Assembly (NCBI GenBank): GCA_047973235.1
Contig: JBKEBP010000048.1
Coordinates: forward strand, 33,262 to 97,261
Direction: 5' to 3'
Origin: Aequitasia sp047973235
GTDB lineage: Bacteria > Bacillota > Clostridia > Lachnospirales > Lachnospiraceae
Length of the DNA stretch: 64,000 nucleotides
Position 1 is the stretch's first letter; the number at the start of each line of letters is the position of its first letter. Of this stretch, positions 53,336-61,255 are shown one piece after another. The position numbers and the translations under genes were made by a program. The notes under the pieces are model-generated. The model saw only the letters and a program-made list of their open reading frames with translations. It was not told where the DNA came from and did no database searches.

Positions 53336-54785
53336 ATGATTTCGAATTTAGAACCATTATTTAACCCGAATAATATAGCAGTTGTTGGTGCCAGCAGTAA
53401 TCCTCAAAAAGCGGGATATACCGTAATCAAAAATCTAAATAAGATCGGGTATTCGAAAGAAGTATTTCCGGTTACAAAGGGCAGTGACTATATATTAGGA
53501 AAAAAATGTTATGAAAAGCTTTCAGAGATTGAGCAAAATGTAGATATGGTTGTTCTTGGTACACAAGCAGGTCTTATATATGAAATTATGGAAGACCTTG
53601 AAATAAGGATGCAAGATAAGGGTGATGTGAAGGTAATAGTTTGTATTGCTGCTGACTATGGAGAGACGAAAACCAAAGAAGGAATTAAACGACAGGAAAC
53701 CTTAATAAACACTGCTAAAAAATACAAAATAAGGGTTGTAGGACCTAACTGTATCGGGGTAATAGACAATATCAATAAAGTGGACACGACGTTTATAGAA
53801 ACTTCAATTACAGATGATACCATGGGGCGAAATGGCGGAATAAGCTTTATTTCGCAAAGCGGAGCGATTGCATCATCAGTATTGATGCTTGGAGCATCAC
53901 AACCGGCACCGATATCAATTAACAAATTTATTTCAATAGGTAATATGGCCGATGTCGACTGCGTGGATTTACTTGAATATCTGGAGCAGGATGAAGAAAC
54001 AAAAGTAGTCGGTATGTACTTGGAAGGATACGAGGATGGGCGGCACCTTATAGACACACTTTCTCGAATTGCAAAGAAGAAGCCGGTAGTAATATTGAAA
54101 GTAGGAAGAAGCAGTATAGGTGCCGAAGCAGCCAATTCACACACGGGATCACTAGCAGGAGCAGATGCGGTTTATGATGCAGCTTTCAAACAATATGGAA
54201 TCGTACGTGTATTTACAATCCAAGAGCTAATAGATACTTTGCAAGCATTTGATACATTATTACTTCCAAAAGGAAACAAATGCTTCATTTTAACTCAAGC
54301 TGGAGGACCAGGCATCTATTGTACGGATGCATATATGGAAGCAGGCAATTTATCACTTCCACTAGTTAGTCAAAATACTAAGGATAAATTAGAATCAGTG
54401 TTACCTGATATGGCGAATGTGTGCTCACCAGAAGGATATACGGATATAACCGCTGCAGCAACGGCTAAGCAGCATGTCGATAGTCTACGAATTGTATTAG
54501 AAGACAACGATGTTGACAGTGTTATTTTCATTACTGTTGTTCCAACATTTCTATCGCAAAAAGACCTGGCAGATGGAATTGTAGAATTGTTAACTGAGAA
54601 TGCTTATAACAAACCTGTTTATATTTGCATTATGGCTGGAAACTATGTGTTCGAGTGCAGAAAAAATCGAAGAGAATGCAATATATACTTTTGGTACTCC
54701 TGAACAATGTGTAAAGTCAGCAAGTTACATGACTTCGTATAGTAAATTTATTGGAGAGAGAAGCGAGGTGATGGCTAATGAGTAG
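53336..54785 (+). pseudogene. ADP-forming acyl-CoA synthetase, alpha subunit (frameshift near the 3' end)
   Basis: The alpha subunit of the NDP-forming acetyl/acyl-CoA synthetase, which makes ATP from acyl-CoA. The first 437 codons give a CoA-binding Rossmann domain (NPNNIAVVGASSNPQKAGYT), SQSGAIASSVL and the phospho-His269 in NSHTGSLAGADAVYDAAF. The frame then leaves homology and stops at 54703. The correct continuation (IEENAIYTFGTPEQCVKSAS) is in the +1 frame to a stop at 54785. An A6 run at 54661-54666 marks the likely site of one extra base. The restored protein would be about 483 residues. The restored stop overlaps the beta start, so the downstream frame is clearly maintained. Confidence 0.85.
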
Positions 54786-55434
54786 AGTATTGAATGAGTT
54801 GGATGCTAGAAACTTGTTATTAGATTATGGAATTCCTATGGTAAGAAGTTCAGTTGTAAAAAGTGAATCAGAAATTAGTGAATACAGTAAAGATATGAAG
54901 TTCCCTATTGTAATGAAGATACTTTCAGCAGATATATTACATAAGACTGAAGCTAAATGTGTTTTTGTTGGTGTTTCGAAAGATGAAGTTCTATCGATAT
55001 ACCAGAAGATATTAGTAAATGCAAGAGCATATAATGAAAATGCAAAAATTGATGGTGTATTGATGCAAGAGATGGCTTCTAGTGGATTAGAGGTTATCAT
55101 GGGAATGAAAAAGGACCCGCAATTCGGACCGGTTATTATGGTTGGAATGGGGGGGATATATGTTGAAGTATTCAAAGATGTAGCATTAAGACTGTTACCA
55201 CTAGACAGAGATGAAATAGTAAACATGATAAACGAAACAAAACTTAATAGAATCATCAAGGGGGCACGTGGAACAAAGTATGATATTGATACTCTCACCG
55301 ATAGTCTCGAAAAAATGACTAGGCTGGTCGAGGAGAATCCATCAATAGAAGAGATAGATGTTAATCCACTATTTCTATACGAAGAAGGACATGGAGCCAA
55401 AGGTGTTGATGCTTTAATAAAAATTTCTGATTAA
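54778..55434 (+). CDS. ADP-forming acyl-CoA synthetase, beta (ATP-grasp) subunit
   Basis: 218 residues with an ATP-grasp fold: VMKILSADILHKTEAKCVFVG, GVLMQEMASSGLEVIMGMKKDPQFGPVIMVGMGGIYVEVF, EEIDVNPLFLYEEG. The length and motifs match the separate beta subunit of archaeal-type acetyl-CoA synthetase (ADP-forming). The ATG lies inside the last codons of the restored alpha reading frame. It provides substrate-level phosphorylation at the end of the pathway. Confidence 0.93.
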   Translation: MSRVLNELDARNLLLDYGIPMVRSSVVKSESEISEYSKDMKFPIVMKILSADILHKTEAKCVFVGVSKDEVLSIYQKILVNARAYNENAKIDGVLMQEMASSGLEVIMGMKKDPQFGPVIMVGMGGIYVEVFKDVALRLLPLDRDEIVNMINETKLNRIIKGARGTKYDIDTLTDSLEKMTRLVEENPSIEEIDVNPLFLYEEGHGAKGVDALIKISD

Positions 55435-55494
55435 CATAAACTAGATGCTTAAAAAGGGAAAACACAGAGTGAGAACTAATAATGAGGAGAAAAA

Positions 55495-56979
55495 ATGGAA
55501 AAGAGAGAAGAACATAAAGAAGAAAAGAGATTAGAATTTAGAGGTGGAAGCTTCTTTGCATTACTGCCATTAATACTATTTGTTGGTGTCTGTATCTTAC
55601 TATTTGTAGTCTTTAAAGTATTTGAGATGGAAGGACTATGCATGGGTGGGATAGTTGTATTAATAGTATGCAGTGTTTTCGCCAAAGACTGGGGAAGGTA
55701 TTGGCAAGCGGTTGTAAAGGGAATGACATCTGAAATGATGAATACGCTTGCACTAATACTATTGGTTGTAGGTATTTTTGGTAAAATGATGTCTAGAGGT
55801 GGAGTTGCACAGGGATTTGTATGGCTCGGGGATTCTTTAGGACTTCATGGTGGCATGTTTGTAGTATTTGCATTTATTGCAACAAGTATTATTTCAATGT
55901 CTACAGGAACATCTATAGGAACATTGTTTTCGGGATTTCCAATCCTATATCCGTCAGGAATACTTCTTGGAGCGAATCCATTGTTATTAGCCGGTGCAAT
56001 ACTTTCAGGAGCGATATTTGGGGATAATGTAGCACCTATTTCAGATACAACTATAGCATCTGCAGCATCTCAAATATTCAAGAATAAAAGAGGATCTGCA
56101 GATATAGGCGGAGTGGTTGCTTCACGTATGAAATATGCAGTTACAGCAATGATTATATCATGTGTACTATTCTTTATATTCGGTAGTGCAGGTGGAGTAG
56201 ATGAAGCGGGAAAAGCCATACTTGAGTCTTATAAAGACCCTAAGGGATTAATAATGCTATTACCTGTAGTGGTATTATTGGCAGTAGCTATAATAAAGAG
56301 AAATATATTTGTAGCTGCTACCTGGGGAATTATCTCAGGAATAATAATAGGAATGATAACGGGTATCCTTACTCCAGCAGATGTAATATCAGTAGAGAAT
56401 GGAGCGTTATCAGGTTTTGCGATAGATGGAATCAAAAATATGCTCGGAACAGTAGGGTATCTATATGCTGTAGCCGGAATAATCGGAATCCTAAATGACA
56501 GTGGTATGATGCAGAAAATGATTGATGCTCTGATGAAGAGTAAAATCAACAAGAGCATAATAGGATCGGAGTTTATTATAGGAATAGGTACTATACTTAC
56601 ATCTATTTGCCTTGGTTCGGCAAATGGTCCTGCGATAATTATGTTTGGACCTATAGCAGATCAAATTGGAAAAGAAAAAGACCTTCATCCATATAGAAGA
56701 GCTAATTTAATGGATGGATTTGCTAGTACACTTTCTGCAATAATACCTTTTACCAGCTCTTTTATATTTATAGTAATAAGCTGTATATCGGGATTGATGG
56801 AAGAATATTCATTTATTAATCAGATTAATCCTCTAGCCCTAGCAGGTGTAACGTTCCATTGTATAATACTATTTTTTGTATTCGTGTTTGCGGTAATATC
56901 CGGTTGGGGACGCGAATATGAAGGGGAAAATGGCGAAAGAGTTAAAGAAAAGAATTACTTAGATTCGAAAAAAGCATAA
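55495..56979 (+). CDS. NhaC-family Na+/H+ antiporter or substrate transporter
   Basis: 494 residues with about 11-12 transmembrane helices. Family signature: ISMSTGTSIGTLFSGFPI and IFGDNVAPISDTTIASA. A hydrophilic N-terminus of about 20 charged residues precedes the first helix. NhaC proteins include Na+/H+ and malate/Na+-lactate exchangers; here, at the end of the BMC operon, a role in substrate uptake or end-product exchange is plausible. A bidirectional terminator follows. Confidence 0.88.
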   Translation: MEKREEHKEEKRLEFRGGSFFALLPLILFVGVCILLFVVFKVFEMEGLCMGGIVVLIVCSVFAKDWGRYWQAVVKGMTSEMMNTLALILLVVGIFGKMMSRGGVAQGFVWLGDSLGLHGGMFVVFAFIATSIISMSTGTSIGTLFSGFPILYPSGILLGANPLLLAGAILSGAIFGDNVAPISDTTIASAASQIFKNKRGSADIGGVVASRMKYAVTAMIISCVLFFIFGSAGGVDEAGKAILESYKDPKGLIMLLPVVVLLAVAIIKRNIFVAATWGIISGIIIGMITGILTPADVISVENGALSGFAIDGIKNMLGTVGYLYAVAGIIGILNDSGMMQKMIDALMKSKINKSIIGSEFIIGIGTILTSICLGSANGPAIIMFGPIADQIGKEKDLHPYRRANLMDGFASTLSAIIPFTSSFIFIVISCISGLMEEYSFINQINPLALAGVTFHCIILFFVFVFAVISGWGREYEGENGERVKEKNYLDSKKA

Positions 56980-56985
56980 GTTGTG

Positions 56986-57045
56986 TTAAAGAGTTCCTCG
57001 CTAAAGGATATGAAATCATATCTTTGGTAAGGAACTCTTTAACTA
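56986..57045. terminator. Bidirectional terminator between the BMC operon and bioY
   Basis: A perfect 13-bp stem (TTAAAGAGTTCCT at 56986-56998 with AGGAACTCTTTAA at 57030-57042) and an inner ATATGA/TCATAT hairpin. Confidence 0.85.
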
Positions 57046-57053
57046 TTGTGAAA

Positions 57054-57614
57054 TTATATTGAAGCAACTCTTTGGGAAATTATAGGCCCAATACTCATAG
57101 CAATAATACATTTAACCAAATCGCCAATAATATATGGAAATACTCCTATAGACAATCCGGCGATAAATCCAACATCTAGCTGATAAGATAGCCACAACGT
57201 TCCGAATATGTAGTTTATGATATTGGCCAGTACCATTCCTATAAATATAAGAAATGGCTTATTATGAAATCTCTCAATAAAAACACCGGCAATAATAGTT
57301 AAAAAAATAAAACCGATTAAATATCCTCCGGTAGGACCGGCGAGCTTACCTATGCCGCCACTAAAACCGGAAAAGACAGGAATACCTACTAAACCAATGA
57401 GAAGATATGCCAAATAGCTTATAGTGCCTGCTTTCCATCCAATAAGATAGACACTTATTAATAGTACAAGATTTGTAAGCGTTATTGGAACCGGGCTAAT
57501 AGGAATTGGAATAGAAAGTGGGGCCAATATGCAGGTGATGGCTGTGATAAGTGCAATCAGAACCAGGCTTTTAGTGGAATATCTTTTAGTATTAGTAATT
57601 GTATTGTTCTCCAT
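57054..57614 (-). CDS. bioY: Biotin transporter substrate-binding S component BioY
   Basis: 186 residues, about six transmembrane helices. Family motifs are SIPIPISPVPITLTNLVLL, IGLVGIPVFSGFSGGIGKLAGPTGGYLIGFI and a C-terminal GVFPYIIGDLVKCIIAM. BioY binds biotin with high affinity, alone or with the ECF AT module; no AT genes are adjacent. GAGGAGAAC precedes the start. Its promoter is overlapped by a BirA-like operator. Confidence 0.95.
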   Translation of the reverse strand: MENNTITNTKRYSTKSLVLIALITAITCILAPLSIPIPISPVPITLTNLVLLISVYLIGWKAGTISYLAYLLIGLVGIPVFSGFSGGIGKLAGPTGGYLIGFIFLTIIAGVFIERFHNKPFLIFIGMVLANIINYIFGTLWLSYQLDVGFIAGLSIGVFPYIIGDLVKCIIAMSIGPIISQRVASI

Positions 57615-57646
57615 AATGTTGTTCTCCTCGTATTCATCTAAGAAGA

Positions 57647-57699
57647 ATTATAATCGAAACAAAAATAATTGTCAACTAAACTTACAAAATGGTTAACAA
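57647..57699 (-). promoter_or_regulatory. bioY promoter with overlapping BirA operator
   Basis: On the minus strand, TTGACA (57675-57670) and TATAAT (57652-57647) form a perfect promoter with 17-base spacing. TTGTCAACT (57669-57677) and GGTTAACAA (57691-57699) form an imperfect inverted repeat close to the BirA consensus (TTGTNAACC / GGTTNACAA). The left half covers the -35. Biotin-loaded BirA would repress bioY. Confidence 0.8.
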
Positions 57700-57804
57700 T
57701 ACACAGATTGAAATGAAAAACTGTTCAAATATTAGCAAAAAGACAGACAATTAAGACAATTCTAGCAAATAAACAAATAAGATAATTAATATACATAAAT
57801 AGTA

Positions 57805-57833
57805 TTGACAAATTAAAACCTCGGTGCTATCAT
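57805..57833 (+). promoter_or_regulatory. Promoter of the large non-coding transcript
   Basis: TTGACA (57805-57810) and TATCAT (57828-57833) with a 17-base spacer. The predicted start is near 57840. Confidence 0.75.
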
Positions 57834-57839
57834 ATAATC

Positions 57840-58665
57840 AATCCAAAGAAATCTATATACTAAACCTGACGAGAAAAGGTTTAAGATTTCAATCTAAGCA
57901 AAGGAGGCTTAATCCGTTGGACAAACCAACATCAATTACCCAATGTGTTAGTGGTATGGCAAATGTAAGTTCCCAAAGAGAAAGCCTAGAAAGTATAAGT
58001 CGGCAAGGTAGAAGTAATTAGAAGAACCGGAGAGATAGATGCCGCATTTAAAAGATCACATTTGCAGACATATTGGACAAAAGATACCACCTCAAAGAAG
58101 TTAGAAGATGCGTAAAGAAGCATTAGCTAACATATCATGAATAGAAATAATTAAAATATAAGTAAGGTTTAAGAAGCAATAGCTTAGTAGAGTGTTAGAC
58201 AAATTATAAGGGCTCTGTCTAAGAAAAGAAAGGTTATAGGTGCTTGAAACCGATGATAATTACTTATATACAGTAGTGAAGTATGGGATTATAAATAATG
58301 ATACCGAAGATTCATTTGGAAGAGTATGTAATAATGAAGAAGATATAATAATGTGACGAAGAAATAAAGTAATGAAGAAACAAGGTAGAATTGAAGATAC
58401 AAAAGTCACATAAGTGAAGAATAAAACCAAAATGAGTCAAAGGCTTTGAGCTATCATAAGAGAAACATTTTATGATTGAGTTCGTTAAAAAAATAAGATT
58501 AATAAGAAAAAAGAAATTAGAAAAATCGAAATTAGAAGAATGAATAAAAATAAGAATTATAAAATGGGAACGAGATCGGAAGGAACCTCCGGTTAATAAT
58601 AAGAAGAAAAATAACTAAATAGAGAAGCGGCCATTGTAATCATTAGATTATGGTGGTCGCTTTTC
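57840..58665 (+). ncRNA. Candidate large structured non-coding RNA (about 830 nt), family unknown
   Basis: The unit starts at a good promoter and ends at a strong terminator, with stops in all frames and no long reading frame. It is purine-rich. Local hairpins include TAAACC/GGTTTA (57861-57866 with 57878-57883) and GTTGG/CCAAC (57916-57920 with 57926-57930). Two perfect 8-bp long-range complements are GCAAATGT (57959-57966) with ACATTTGC (58058-58065), and AACCGGAG (58025-58032) with CTCCGGTT (58587-58594). I see no RNase P, tmRNA or SRP signature. Large RNA classes such as OLE, ROOL and GOLLD have this size. A decayed gene remnant is the alternative. Confidence 0.5.
57917..58021 (+). CDS. 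Possible 34-aa small protein inside the large transcript
   Basis: TTG 57917 has a strong AAGGAGG site nine bases upstream, and 34 codons follow to TAG. The peptide is polar, Ser/Gln/Arg-rich, with one Cys and no hydrophobic segment. The start codon lies in the GTTGG/CCAAC hairpin. It may be a real small gene, a leader peptide, or coincidence in a purine-rich RNA. Confidence 0.25.
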   Translation: MDKPTSITQCVSGMANVSSQRESLESISRQGRSN

Positions 58666-58668
58666 TAT
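58621..58668 (+). terminator. Terminator of the large transcript
   Basis: 13 pairs with two G-T (AGAGAAGCGGCCA at 58621-58633 with TGGTCGCTTTTCT at 58653-58665), continued by TAATC/GATTA in the loop. Confidence 0.85.
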
Positions 58669-58796
58669 GCACTTTTTGCACACTTTATTCTACTTATTAA
58701 AGTAAAAAAGGAAATTGATTATTTCTACATAACTATATAACATAAGGAGTATACAAATATGATGAATAAATAAGAATAAATGGATAGGAGCACACT

Positions 58797-59711
58797 ATGA
58801 TTACTTTTTCAAAAGAAAAACAGGGATACGCAATCGAGCAGGTAGATGATCAAATAGGACAGATCAGATTAAATTACGAGGAGCAAGAAAAAAAGCGTGA
58901 GTCACTTAATAATCAAGTAGATTCATTAAATGACGAGTTAATCGAGAAAAAAGCAGAGCTCATTAAAGCAAAGCAAGAAGAAATGGAGAGACATAGGGCA
59001 TCACTTATACAAGCACGACTCCATAGGGATAAAATCAAAGAAGAGATAAGTAAGCGTTCACTGGAGCTAGATGAAATTAGAGTACAGTATGATGAGCTTA
59101 TAGGGCTCTCACAGGAATTAGAGGCTGATAAACATATATCTGATGAGATAAAAGGCTCGATTCAAACTGATGGAGATGAAATTAAAGAAGAATTAAATGA
59201 TATTGACAAAATACAAAGCTTTTTTATTACAGCAAAGGTAAAAGCGGAAGACTATAAGAAAGAGCAATATAAAATAGTTGAAGATGAGATGTCCGATATT
59301 CAGGAAAAATGTGACGTGATTATTAATGAAGCAAGGGAAGAAGCTGCCGATATAGAAAAAGAGCGAAAAGAAGAGTATATGAGCGCGATATATGATGCGA
59401 GGGGAAAGTTCCTTGACAGTACAAGGCAGTTTGAAAATGAGAGACAAGACAAACTATTTGCAACACAGAAGCTGGTTGATGATGCTCTAGAGTTAAAAGA
59501 AAGAGCGATGGAAGAAGCAAATAGAATCATTAGTGAATCAGAAAGAAAGCAGACAATAATAGAAAATAAAGGAAGAATAATGAGTGAAAAGGTTCTTCCA
59601 ATTGAAAGTGATAACTCGAAAGTAATAGGTAAAGCATTTGAACTTATTGAAGAACAGCTAAAAAAGACAGTTGATAGTCTGGATGGAATAATAAGTGAAG
59701 TAAGGCAATAG
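58797..59711 (+). CDS. DivIVA-like coiled-coil protein A
   Basis: 304 residues. The first about 30 (FSKEKQGYAIEQVDDQIGQIRLNY) resemble the DivIVA/GpsB membrane-binding N-terminus (RGYDxxEVDxFL pattern). Nearly all the rest is predicted coiled coil, rich in Glu, Lys and Arg with heptad leucines/isoleucines. No transmembrane segment. GATAGGAGC precedes the ATG. A tiny reading frame (MMNK, 58759-58773) with its own AAGGAG lies just upstream. With the paralogue at 59910, it may form a polar or membrane-curvature scaffold. It is probably in one operon with the next two genes. Confidence 0.72.
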   Translation: MITFSKEKQGYAIEQVDDQIGQIRLNYEEQEKKRESLNNQVDSLNDELIEKKAELIKAKQEEMERHRASLIQARLHRDKIKEEISKRSLELDEIRVQYDELIGLSQELEADKHISDEIKGSIQTDGDEIKEELNDIDKIQSFFITAKVKAEDYKKEQYKIVEDEMSDIQEKCDVIINEAREEAADIEKERKEEYMSAIYDARGKFLDSTRQFENERQDKLFATQKLVDDALELKERAMEEANRIISESERKQTIIENKGRIMSEKVLPIESDNSKVIGKAFELIEEQLKKTVDSLDGIISEVRQ

Positions 59712-59723
59712 GGAGGAACCCAA

Positions 59724-59888
59724 ATGCAGGAGGATTTTAAGATATATAGTCTCATAGAAATTGATGCTATATTTCAACAAAAAATAAGTGAAGAGAAGGC
59801 AAAGAAAAGAGAATTAATAAGTTCGTGGTTCTCAAAGGGACTTGCTGCAGTTGAGTTACTTATTATAGTAATAATGATTATTGATTAA
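59724..59888 (+). CDS. 54-aa tail-anchored small membrane protein
   Basis: ATG 59724 with GGGAGGAACC upstream. The N-terminal about 36 residues are charged and probably helical (ISEEKAKKRELISS). The C-terminus is one hydrophobic helix (LAAVELLIIVIMIID) that ends the protein, a tail-anchor topology. It lies between the two DivIVA-like genes, 12 bases after the first and 21 before the second. No family is recognised. It could anchor the coiled-coil proteins to the membrane. Confidence 0.65.
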   Translation: MQEDFKIYSLIEIDAIFQQKISEEKAKKRELISSWFSKGLAAVELLIIVIMIID

Positions 59889-59909
59889 CATATGAAAGAG
59901 GATTAGTAG

Positions 59910-60854
59910 ATGATGAATTTTGAAACGAATAAACAAGGATACTCCAAGAAACAAGTTGAAGAATATTTTAATATGATCGGCGAAAATTATGAGAAGCTTA
60001 CCAAAGTGAATAAAGAGCTAGAGGAAAAGAAACAAACCATTTTAAATCAAATAGGCAAGATGAGCTTTGAAGAAGATTATGATCTGATTAAACTGACAAA
60101 AGAGGATGAAAAAACTTTAAAAGAGTTGGATGAGATCTCAGAAGAGAACAATACTGAGGCAATAGAATTACAAAGCAAAATTGAAGAAATGAAAAAACTA
60201 AGAAATAGTATAGCTTTGATGGGTAGTAAAGAAGAATTGCTGTCTAAAATTGCTGCTGAAAGAGAAGAAGCGGATAAGCTAAAGAAGACTAAAGCGGAAA
60301 TTGAAGAAATCAAAGAACAGGAGAAAAAGGACGAAAACAAAGTAGAAACATATACGGATGAACTTGTGATAAATGCTAAGAAGCAGGCAGATGCATATAT
60401 TGAAAAGATTATGTCTGAAGTAGATGCCGAGATAAAAATAAAGCTTTATGAGGGTAAGAAAAGACTTGAAGAAGCAGATGAAGAAGCAACAAAGATTAAA
60501 GAAGAAGCTAAACAAAAAGAAATAGAAGAAGTTGTTCAAGAAAACAAGATGCTTAATTCAATGCGTTTAAAACTTAAAGAACAAAAAGAAAAATTCAAAA
60601 GTGAATATGAATATACTAAGAATGAAGCCGAATTCGAAAGTAATGCATTAAGAGAAGATGCAGCGAAAATAATTGAAGATGCCAATAGAAAGTTGGAGAT
60701 GATAGAGGTCAAAAACCGAGATATCACTTCAAGAGTAGTCAGTCAAATTGAAGAGACGATTAAAGCTATATTAGAAGAACATACGCATTATAAGGAAGAG
60801 CTTCAGGAAGTAGTAGAAGAGATTATAGAGAACGAGAGAAAAAGCATTGCATAG
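59910..60854 (+). CDS. DivIVA-like coiled-coil protein B
   Basis: 314 residues. The N-terminus FETNKQGYSKKQVEEYFNMIGENYEKL is closer to DivIVA (QGY then V-x2-YF) than that of its neighbour. The remainder is a continuous Glu/Lys-rich coiled coil, with no Pro-rich break apart from a short turn near residue 50. The composition is that of a filament or scaffold protein. AGAGGATTAG precedes the start. Paralogous to the protein at 58797 in layout, with low direct identity outside the N-terminus. Ends before a (TA)n run at 60877-60888. Confidence 0.72.
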   Translation: MMNFETNKQGYSKKQVEEYFNMIGENYEKLTKVNKELEEKKQTILNQIGKMSFEEDYDLIKLTKEDEKTLKELDEISEENNTEAIELQSKIEEMKKLRNSIALMGSKEELLSKIAAEREEADKLKKTKAEIEEIKEQEKKDENKVETYTDELVINAKKQADAYIEKIMSEVDAEIKIKLYEGKKRLEEADEEATKIKEEAKQKEIEEVVQENKMLNSMRLKLKEQKEKFKSEYEYTKNEAEFESNALREDAAKIIEDANRKLEMIEVKNRDITSRVVSQIEETIKAILEEHTHYKEELQEVVEEIIENERKSIA

Positions 60855-60993
60855 CATATCATAGCGTAAACCCATATATATATATATACCACTATAGCAG
60901 AAAAGACCAAATTTACAACATTAATCAAGAGACTTTAGATACGAGTAAAAAAGTAAAAAAAGTCGAAGAAAAATAAAAAATTCTAAAAGTTGC

Positions 60994-61022
60994 TTGACAA
61001 ATACAACAAATTGTTCCATATT
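60994..61022 (+). promoter_or_regulatory. Promoter of the met leader-metNIQ operon, with inner palindrome
   Basis: TTGACA (60994-60999), 17-base spacer and CATATT (61017-61022). AACAAATTGTT (61004-61014) is a perfect palindrome between the boxes and could be a repressor site. Confidence 0.65.
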
Positions 61023-61060
61023 AGTATTATTCAAAAAACAAATTGAAAGGAAGATCACTC

Positions 61061-61183
61061 ATGAAAGCATATACTCAAGAAATCAAAAGCCTAAATATGA
61101 TGATGCAAAGCTGTGGAACCATGTACATGTACAACACAGCCGTTTTAACACGCACAAGTATTTCTGCTGATGATGAGTTATGA
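61061..61183 (+). CDS. Methionine-rich leader peptide (40 aa) upstream of metNIQ
   Basis: ATG 61061 with AAAGGAAG eight bases upstream. The peptide has three consecutive Met codons (13-15) and two more in a Met-Tyr-Met-Tyr run (21-24), six of 40 residues in total. It is followed by mutually exclusive hairpins and a terminator before metN. This is the layout of ribosome-mediated attenuation: stalling at Met codons when Met-tRNA is low would prevent the terminator. It is not a recognisable functional protein. A RiPP precursor is a less likely reading, as no modification genes are near. Confidence 0.6.
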   Translation: MKAYTQEIKSLNMMMQSCGTMYMYNTAVLTRTSISADDEL

Positions 61184-61222
61184 TTCATATATGATTAGAC
61201 TTTTTAGTATAATTAGAATCCG

Positions 61223-61255
61223 GCGGTAGGTACATGTGTACCTATCGCTTTATTA
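61223..61255 (+). terminator. Attenuator terminator upstream of metN
   Basis: An 11-12-bp stem (61223-61234 with 61237-61248, one G-T) is followed by a T-rich run. Its 5' arm (61230-61240) can instead pair with 61122-61132 in the leader coding sequence, over 11 pairs with two wobbles. Confidence 0.7.

Noticed and set aside
57824..58021. A 65-codon frame covering the start of the large transcript
   Set aside because: Its GTG lies inside the -10 region of the promoter, so it could not be translated from that transcript. Only the inner TTG frame with AAGGAGG was kept as a low-confidence entry.
57840..58665. RNase P RNA, tmRNA or a group II intron
   Set aside because: I could not find the conserved RNase P or tmRNA segments, nor a group II domain V hairpin or GTGYG boundary. 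The size also does not fit the first two.
60877..60888. (TA)n repeat as a phase-variable element
   Set aside because: It is short, lies between genes after a stop codon, and is not in a promoter spacer or reading frame.
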